This document shows positions 58,925 through 64,000 of a stretch of DNA of 64,000 nucleotides, piece by piece (within the stretch, counting starts at the first letter, position 1; each line of letters opens with the position of its first letter). Source of the stretch: Longispora albida DSM 44784 (GTDB lineage Bacteria; Actinomycetota; Actinomycetes; Mycobacteriales; Micromonosporaceae); contig NZ_KB903836.1 of NCBI RefSeq assembly GCF_000379825.1, forward strand, positions 372,599 to 436,598, written 5' to 3'. Below the pieces are notes generated by a model. The model worked only from the letters and a program-made list of their open reading frames with translations. It made no database searches and was not told where the DNA came from. The translations under genes were made by a program, and so were the position numbers.

Positions 58925-59707
58925 TCATGAAACGGGCCGAGCATACTTCGCCGACACAGCCTGCCGCAGCGACGTCACCCGCACCTCACCAGGCTGACGA
59001 ATAACGACCGTACCGTCCACCCGCCGGACCATGTCCACTACCCCGCCCGGAATGTTCAACGCGGCGCGCATCGTCTGCGGATCACCGATCACCGACACAG
59101 TGAACGGAGCACCCAGCTTCACACCGTCCACGATGATCCCAGCCCCATCGTCCACGAAGTACGTCTGCGCCACGATCCGCACCGTCCCGCCCGTCGCCCC
59201 ACCGATCTGCATCGCCTCCGCACCGGCACCCCGCAGCTCCTCCACCGCGTCCAGCACCGTCGAAGCCGTCACCGGCTGCGTACCAGCCCGGAACTCGATC
59301 TCCAGTCCCGTACCCGTGGCAGGCAGCGTCCCCGCCAGGATCCCCAGCTCGTCAGCACGCGAACGGGCAGCGGCCAGCGCCGCCTCCTTACCCTGCGCAC
59401 CCGACGTCAGCTGCCGCTTCGAATCCTCCAGCGCCGCCAGCTCACTCCGCAGCCGCTCCTGCCGCGAATCCAGGTCACCCAGAATCCGCACCAGGTCCTC
59501 CTGCCGCGCACCCTGCAGATCCTCGTCGGTGTTCCGCGTGTTCACCTGCGCCACGATCGCCAGCCCCAGTACCGCCAGCAAACCAGCGATCAACGTCAGC
59601 GCCAGCCGCCGCGAAGCCACCGTCCGCCCAGGCTGCCGCCGCTCCGCAGCCTTCGCTTCGGGCTTCTCCGCGAGCTTCTCTTCCGTGGTCTCGTCAGCCA
59701 TCATCAC
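58925..59707 (-). CDS. DUF881 membrane-anchored protein (second copy)
   Basis: Encodes 260 residues. Cytosolic N-terminus of about 33 residues, one membrane helix (about 34-52, LALTLIAGLLAVLGLAIVA), then an extracytoplasmic coiled coil (LVRILGDLDSRQERLRSELA) and a DUF881 domain: TGTGLEIEFR, then EAMQIGGATGGTVRIVAQTY, GVKLGAPFTVSVIGDPQTMR. Paralog of the gene at 60033. In mycobacteria these flank the small basic protein (Rv1823-Rv1825) and have been linked to cell-envelope growth. The start overlaps the small-basic-protein stop (ATGA). Confidence 0.9.
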   Translation of the reverse strand: MMMADETTEEKLAEKPEAKAAERRQPGRTVASRRLALTLIAGLLAVLGLAIVAQVNTRNTDEDLQGARQEDLVRILGDLDSRQERLRSELAALEDSKRQLTSGAQGKEAALAAARSRADELGILAGTLPATGTGLEIEFRAGTQPVTASTVLDAVEELRGAGAEAMQIGGATGGTVRIVAQTYFVDDGAGIIVDGVKLGAPFTVSVIGDPQTMRAALNIPGGVVDMVRRVDGTVVIRQPGEVRVTSLRQAVSAKYARPVS

Positions 59708-60036
59708 GCCTTGAAGAAATGACGCCGGATCGCAGCGACATTACTGAAGATCCGGACCCCCAGCACCACCACGACCCCCGTCGCCAGCTGCCCGCCGACC
59801 CCCAGCTGATCCCCCAGGAACACGATGAACCCGGCCACCAGCACATTGGACACGAACGAGATGATGAACTGCCGGTCATCGAACACCTTGTTCAGCTTCG
59901 CCCGCAGCCCGCCGAACAACGCGTCCAGCGCCGCCACCACAGCGATCGGCAGATACGGCTGCAACCCCACCGGCACCGTCGGCTCCAGCACCAGGCCCAG
60001 CACCATCCCGGCCAGCAACGCCAGCACAGCGATCAT
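59704..60036 (-). CDS. Small basic protein (DUF1290) family membrane protein
   Basis: Encodes 110 residues with three membrane helices: IAVLALLAGMVLGLVLEPTV, PIAVVAALDALFGGLRA and the C-terminal pair around FIISFVSNVLVAGFIVFLGD. This is the Sbp family found with DUF881 proteins in Firmicutes and Actinobacteria. Function is unknown; a link to cell division or envelope assembly is inferred from context. The ATG and stop each overlap neighbours by four bases. Confidence 0.92.
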   Translation of the reverse strand: MIAVLALLAGMVLGLVLEPTVPVGLQPYLPIAVVAALDALFGGLRAKLNKVFDDRQFIISFVSNVLVAGFIVFLGDQLGVGGQLATGVVVVLGVRIFSNVAAIRRHFFKA

Positions 60037-60914
60037 CGGACCCCTCCCGAACCCGACACCGAAGGCGACGGAGACGGACTCGGCGACGGCACCGGCCGCG
60101 CGTACCGCAACTGCGGATCAGCCGCCGACGCCATCGACAACTTCGAAGCCGCCTTCACCTCGAACACCATCCCGTACTGCCCCACATAACCCTTGAACTG
60201 CCGCGCGGCAGCCGTCCCGTTGAAACGCTTCTCCAGATCATCCGGCCCGATCGCCGCGATCCGGTACGGCCCAGACACCGGTTTGAAGTCCACCAGGATC
60301 GCCCCGCCAGCCTTCCGGATCGTCGACGTACCCGCCAGCCGCTGATCGTTGATCGCCACCGCCTCGGCACCCGAAGCCCACAACGCGTTCACGATCCGCT
60401 GGATGTCACGGTCGTACACCTTCCCCTGCGCCTGGGCCTTCGGCTTCCCCGTCACCGGATCGACCACATCCGAGGCGTCGCCCACCGTCACCACGATCCC
60501 GGCACCCCGCACCGGCCCCAGCCCAGTGATCGCCTCGAGATCCCGCAGGTACTTCGCGTCACCACCAGCGTCAGCCAGCGCACGATCCCGCATCCCCGCG
60601 ACCTCGGCCCGCAGCTTCACCGTCCGCGACTCCAGCTCGTCAGCCGAAGCCTGATCCCGCTTGATGTCCGAGACCAGCTTCTCCCGCGTCTTCGTCGCGT
60701 CCGGAGCGTCCGCCACCACCTTCAGATACGCCACGGCCAGCAGGAAACCGATCGCCGCCAGCGCCAGCACCCGGCCGGCCACACCCCACGGGCCACTCTT
60801 GTGCCCACCAGCGGCCGCATCCGCATACCCCGGATCCAGCGAATTCTCGAAGATCTCCGTCAGCAGATCCCCGCCGAACTGCTGACCAGGCTTCCCCCCA
60901 CCAGGAGCGGTCAT
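60033..60914 (-). CDS. DUF881 membrane-anchored protein (first copy)
   Basis: Encodes 293 residues. A cytosolic tail (LLTEIFENSLDPGYADAAAG) matches its mycobacterial homolog, followed by one membrane helix (about 49-68, VLALAAIGFLLAVAYLKVVA), a coiled coil and the DUF881 domain: GPVRGAGIVVTVGDASD, NALWASGAEAVAINDQRLAG, TIRKAGGAILVDFKPVSGPY. The C-terminus is a Pro-Ser repeat (PSPSPSPSPS), probably wall-spanning. Start overlaps the pgsA-type stop by four bases; it is co-transcribed with the whole block. Confidence 0.9.
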   Translation of the reverse strand: MTAPGGGKPGQQFGGDLLTEIFENSLDPGYADAAAGGHKSGPWGVAGRVLALAAIGFLLAVAYLKVVADAPDATKTREKLVSDIKRDQASADELESRTVKLRAEVAGMRDRALADAGGDAKYLRDLEAITGLGPVRGAGIVVTVGDASDVVDPVTGKPKAQAQGKVYDRDIQRIVNALWASGAEAVAINDQRLAGTSTIRKAGGAILVDFKPVSGPYRIAAIGPDDLEKRFNGTAAARQFKGYVGQYGMVFEVKAASKLSMASAADPQLRYARPVPSPSPSPSPSVSGSGGVR

Positions 60915-61513
60915 ACCCGGCTCTCCTGCCTCGCCTCACGGATCAGCGAGAAGATCTGCCACAGGTACAGCACACCCGACAGCCAGTACAACGCCAGACC
61001 CCAGATGCCCAGCGCCCACCCGGCCGCGTACGCCCACGTGTGCACCGTGCCCGACGTCGCAGCCGACAACAACAACGTCGGGAACGCCATCAGCAGCACG
61101 AACGTGCCCGTCTTCCCGATGTAGTGCACCGGAGGCGGCCCATACCCGTACCGCCGCAGCACCGGCAGCCACACCCCCACCACGACCTCACGCGCCAGCA
61201 ACGCAGCGGTGAACTGCCACGGCACGATCTCCCGGATCGTCAGCGCGGCCAGCGTCGCCAGGATGTACAACCGGTCAGCGAGCGGATCGAGCAACTGCCC
61301 GAGACGCGAACCCTGGTCGAAGCGCCGGGCGACATAGCCATCAACCCAGTCCGTGCCACCACCCACGGCGAGAACCACCACCGCCGCCAGGTCATAGTGC
61401 ACCGGCCCGAGCATCAGCCACAGGAACACCGGCACACCCAGCAACCGGGCGAACGAGATGGCGTTCGGCACAGTCAGGACCCGCCACGACTCCGGGGAAC
61501 GCTCCCGCACCAT
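60911..61513 (-). CDS. CDP-alcohol phosphatidyltransferase (PgsA-type)
   Basis: Encodes 200 residues with about six membrane helices. The catalytic motif is intact: DWVDGYVARRFDQGSRLGQL followed by LDPLAD, fitting D-x2-D-G-x2-A-R-x8-G-x3-D-x3-D. Such enzymes transfer a phosphatidyl group from CDP-diacylglycerol to glycerol-3-phosphate or another alcohol; position corresponds to mycobacterial pgsA2 (Rv1822). The ATG is preceded by GGGGAGGG, which decides the start against an upstream frame extension. First gene of the conserved block. Confidence 0.92.
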   Translation of the reverse strand: MVRERSPESWRVLTVPNAISFARLLGVPVFLWLMLGPVHYDLAAVVVLAVGGGTDWVDGYVARRFDQGSRLGQLLDPLADRLYILATLAALTIREIVPWQFTAALLAREVVVGVWLPVLRRYGYGPPPVHYIGKTGTFVLLMAFPTLLLSAATSGTVHTWAYAAGWALGIWGLALYWLSGVLYLWQIFSLIREARQESRV

Positions 61514-61588
61514 GAGCCCTCCCCGCCAGGTGAAACCGTCTCCAAGACTGTAACCGGCTAGGCCCGCCACAGGCCCAGCAGGCAAGCG

Positions 61589-61984
61589 TCACTCCCCGGC
61601 ATACGTCCCGAAACACCAGTAAACGCCCTCCGGGTCCCGCACGATGAAGTCCCGCGACCCGTAGTCCGTATCACCCAGCTCCCGGACCACCACCCCACCG
61701 GCAGCAACCGCACGCTCGTACAACGCGTCAGGCTCCGACGTCACGATGTACACCGAACCCTGACCGGCCAGATGCTCCTTCAGCGCGCCGGCCCCCGCCG
61801 TACCCAGCATCACCCCGCCACCCTCCGGCCACCGCAACTCCGCATGCACCACAGCGCCCTCCACATCACCAGGCACCGTCAGCGTCGACACGAACCCGAA
61901 AGCCTCCGTCAGGAACCGGATCGCCGCAGGCGCGTCGCGGTAACTCAGACCAGGCCACACATGTACTGCCTTGTTCTCCGTCAT
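61589..61984 (-). CDS. VOC-superfamily (glyoxalase-like) protein
   Basis: Encodes 131 residues. WPGLSYRDAPAAIRFLTEAF and the end FIVRDPEGVYWCFGTYAGE are typical of the PhnB/Glyoxalase_9-like group of the vicinal-oxygen-chelate fold, often labelled bleomycin-resistance-like without evidence for resistance. TAGCGT at 61992-61997 ends seven bases before the ATG. Its ATG overlaps the stop of the upstream AraC regulator (TCAT at 61981-61984), so both may be co-transcribed and also use the internal promoter. Confidence 0.85.
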   Translation of the reverse strand: MTENKAVHVWPGLSYRDAPAAIRFLTEAFGFVSTLTVPGDVEGAVVHAELRWPEGGGVMLGTAGAGALKEHLAGQGSVYIVTSEPDALYERAVAAGGVVVRELGDTDYGSRDFIVRDPEGVYWCFGTYAGE

Positions 61985-62826
61985 ACCGACGACGCTACGG
62001 ACGCCTCCCGCCCGCCGACTTGAACAATTGGGAACTCCTCCCCCGCCAGCCACGCCGACGGCGAGCACCCGGCGAGATCCCGCCACTCCCGCGCCAGATG
62101 CGCCTGGTCGGAGTACCCGCAGTCCGCGGCGATCCGGGCGAGCGAGAGCCGGCCGTGCCCGACGAGCAGCTCACGGGACCTGGCGAACCGGGCGACCCGC
62201 GCAGCTTCCTTCGGCCCGATCCCGTACTCCGCCGTGAACCGCGCGCTCAGATGCCTGCGGCTCCAGCCCAGCTCGTCAGCGAGGGAGGCGATCGGAAGCG
62301 TGCCGGCCGAGGCGAGGATGCGCCGGTAGGCGCGGGTGAGGGTTTCAGTGGGTGCCGGGTCACCCTCGCTTTGGCATCCTAGGACCCTATCCAACAGGGC
62401 GAACCGTTCCGGCCAGGTGGCCAGGTCCGCCAGCTGAGACGGAAGGTCCCGCCCCGCCGGGCCGAGCAGGTCCCGCAGGTCGACGCACAGACCGGCCAGC
62501 TCTCCGGCCGGTACACCCAGAAGTGCTCTTGCGCCGGCGGGCGTGAGGTCCAGCTGCACGCCGGTCTGGTTGCCATCGTGGGGAAGGAAGGCCGGGCCGG
62601 CGAACAGGCCGCTGGCCAGAGCGGCGAAGCCCTGCGGCGCGGCGGCGGAATCGAGGCTGACCAGGGTCGGCGCGGCCAGGCTGATCACGACGGTCAGGTA
62701 GGGACCCGGCAGGCCGATGTGCACCCCAGGTGCGAAACCTCGCAGGTCATAGGCCTGGTAGCTCCGGACGAAGGGGCGCAGTCCCGGCGCGGGCAGCCCG
62801 GTGACGGAGATCGCGGTGTGGCCCAC
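61981..62826 (-). CDS. AraC-family regulator
   Basis: Encodes 281 residues. The C-terminal HTH domain has PIASLADELGWSRRHLSARF (first HTH) and LSLARIAADCGYSDQAHLAR, EWRDLAGCSPSAW (second HTH with the AraC signature). The N-terminal half is DUF6597-like (VHIGLPGPYLTVVISL), common in actinobacterial AraC proteins. GTG start with TACCGT at 62833-62838 six bases upstream. It likely regulates the VOC gene encoded next to it. It diverges from the SDR gene. Confidence 0.87.
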   Translation of the reverse strand: MGHTAISVTGLPAPGLRPFVRSYQAYDLRGFAPGVHIGLPGPYLTVVISLAAPTLVSLDSAAAPQGFAALASGLFAGPAFLPHDGNQTGVQLDLTPAGARALLGVPAGELAGLCVDLRDLLGPAGRDLPSQLADLATWPERFALLDRVLGCQSEGDPAPTETLTRAYRRILASAGTLPIASLADELGWSRRHLSARFTAEYGIGPKEAARVARFARSRELLVGHGRLSLARIAADCGYSDQAHLAREWRDLAGCSPSAWLAGEEFPIVQVGGREASVASSV

Positions 62827-62908
62827 GCCATCACGGTAGCTCCCGGGCACCACGAGGCGGGCAAGTACAGTTCCGTGGGCGTACCCCGTATGGAAGGACA
62901 AGACGGAA

Positions 62909-64000
62909 GTGAACGGCATCGACCCCGCACGGCTGGCGCTGGCTCTGGAAGTGATCGCCGAAGCCGAAGGCCTCGACGCCGAGCACCCGGACGCCATCGC
63001 GATCCGCCGTGCCACGGCCGGCATCTACAAGGCCGTCAAGCAGCAGCGCCGGATGACCAAGCGCGCGGCGGAGGCGGCGGCCGACCTGGCCGTCACCGAG
63101 CTCACCGCGACCGGGGCAGCTGGGCGGATCGACGACGAGACCGAGGGCATCCCCCTCGTGTCAGCCGCGCCGAACGCCCTCGCCGGTGTGCTCAACAAGG
63201 CACGCGGCTGCTACACGTGCAAGAAGCGGTACACGCTCGTCGACGCGTTCTACCACCAGCTGTGCCCCGACTGCTCAGCCTTCAACCGCTCCCGGCGCGA
63301 GGCCCGCACCGACCTGGCCGGGCGGCGCGCCCTGCTGACCGGCGGCCGGGCGAAGATCGGCATGTACATCGCGCTCCGGCTGCTGCGGGACGGCGCGCAC
63401 ACCACGATCACCACCCGGTTCCCGAACGACGCGGTCCGCAGGTTCAAGGCGATGCCGGACAGCGCGGAGTGGATGCACCGGCTGCGCATCGTCGGCATCG
63501 ACCTGCGGGACCCCGGCCAGGTCGTCACGCTCGCCCAGTCCGTGGCCGCGGCCGGGCCGCTGGACATCCTGATCAACAACGCGGCGCAGACCGTGAAGCG
63601 CTCCCCCGGCGCGTACGCCCCGCTCGTCGAGGCCGAGTCCGCGCCGCTGCCCGCCGGTGAGCTGCCGGAGATGGTGCACCTGTCGCGCGGGCAGGCCGAG
63701 CTGGCCAGCGGCCACGAGCACGCGTTCACCCCGGCGATGCTGACCGAGCTGGCCCTGACCGCCCGGTCCACGTCGCCGGAGCGGATGGCGGCGCTCACCG
63801 CGATCGACGCCGGCGGACTGGTGCCCGACCTGGCCTCGGTGAACAGCTGGACGCAGCGGGTCCACGAGGTCGACCCGGTCGAGCTGCTCGAGGTGCAGCT
63901 GTGCAACCAGACCGCGCCGTTCATCCTGGTCAGCATGCTCCGGCCGTCGATGGCGGCCTCGCAGTCCCGCCGCAAGTACGTCGTGAACGTGTCGGCGATG
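62909..64000 (+). CDS. SDR-family oxidoreductase with N-terminal zinc-binding region, partial
   Basis: Runs off the right edge with 364 codons visible. The first 95 residues are helical; then CYTCKKRYTLVDAFYHQLCP followed by DC form a CxxC...CxxC zinc ribbon. From about 130 an SDR Rossmann domain begins: RRALLTGGRAKIGMYIALRL (Gly motif with the changed GGRAKIG loop) and LDILINNAAQTVKR (NNAA). The catalytic Ser is near VVNVSAM at the edge and YxxxK lies beyond. Substrate unknown. The GTG start has only CGGAA upstream, so it is less certain. Confidence 0.75.
   Translation, partial: MNGIDPARLALALEVIAEAEGLDAEHPDAIAIRRATAGIYKAVKQQRRMTKRAAEAAADLAVTELTATGAAGRIDDETEGIPLVSAAPNALAGVLNKARGCYTCKKRYTLVDAFYHQLCPDCSAFNRSRREARTDLAGRRALLTGGRAKIGMYIALRLLRDGAHTTITTRFPNDAVRRFKAMPDSAEWMHRLRIVGIDLRDPGQVVTLAQSVAAAGPLDILINNAAQTVKRSPGAYAPLVEAESAPLPAGELPEMVHLSRGQAELASGHEHAFTPAMLTELALTARSTSPERMAALTAIDAGGLVPDLASVNSWTQRVHEVDPVELLEVQLCNQTAPFILVSMLRPSMAASQSRRKYVVNVSAM

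Overview
This 64 kb window comes from a high-GC Gram-positive actinobacterium. The best taxonomic clue is the block at 56-61.5 kb (pgsA-type gene, DUF881, small basic protein, DUF881, gcvH, garA, ftsR, DUF151 nuclease, MerR), an order conserved in mycobacteria and other Actinobacteria. Together with twin-arginine and lipoprotein export, SigE-type sigma factors, an iron-box (DmdR/IdeR type) and many short secreted proteins, it fits a filamentous actinomycete, plausibly Micromonosporales. I cannot name a species. I saw no rRNA, tRNA or CRISPR array.

Layout. 0-13.5 kb is mixed accessory and housekeeping material: a secreted C15-peptidase-like protein (cut by the edge), a lipoprotein, a HEAT/biotinyl-fold protein, methyltransferase, a pyrH away from its usual tsf/frr neighbours, a Tat-exported beta-helix protein, regulators, a P450 with its TetR regulator, and an aminoglycoside-phosphotransferase-fold kinase. 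13.5-18.1 kb is a leftward operon of two dynamin-like GTPases separated by a membrane-anchored GrpE-like protein, ending in a very acidic protein. A large LuxR-type regulator diverges from it. 22-28.5 kb is cydABDC (cytochrome bd oxidase and its assembly exporter), continued by two overlapping fluoride-channel genes; two tandem palindromes precede cydA. 28.6-29.9 kb holds a SigE-family sigma factor and a membrane partner.

31.6-33.4 kb is the most unusual region: a tyrosine recombinase preceded by about 800 bases with no convincing large gene, containing two Xer/dif-like sites in inverted orientation. The top strand changes from strongly C-rich (25-32 kb) to strongly G-rich (32.7-39 kb) inside the recombinase gene. 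33.6-37.5 kb carries small metabolic genes and a DUF3152 metalloprotease. 37.5-43.1 kb is an iron-box-controlled operon with two IucA/IucC siderophore synthetases, a PLP decarboxylase, an alcohol dehydrogenase and a DUF2716 protein. 43-55 kb includes peptide deformylase, a solute-binding/VWA protein, a chorismate-binding enzyme, gcvP behind a tandem glycine riboswitch, a uronate-dehydrogenase-like gene and a hydrolase/TetR pair with tandem operators. 56-61.5 kb is the conserved envelope/glycine-cleavage/GarA block. The window ends in an SDR gene cut by the right edge.

A recurring feature is a TANNNT hexamer ending 6-8 bases before the start codon with no ribosome-binding site (19 genes on both strands). 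This points to widespread leaderless transcription and was used here to choose starts.
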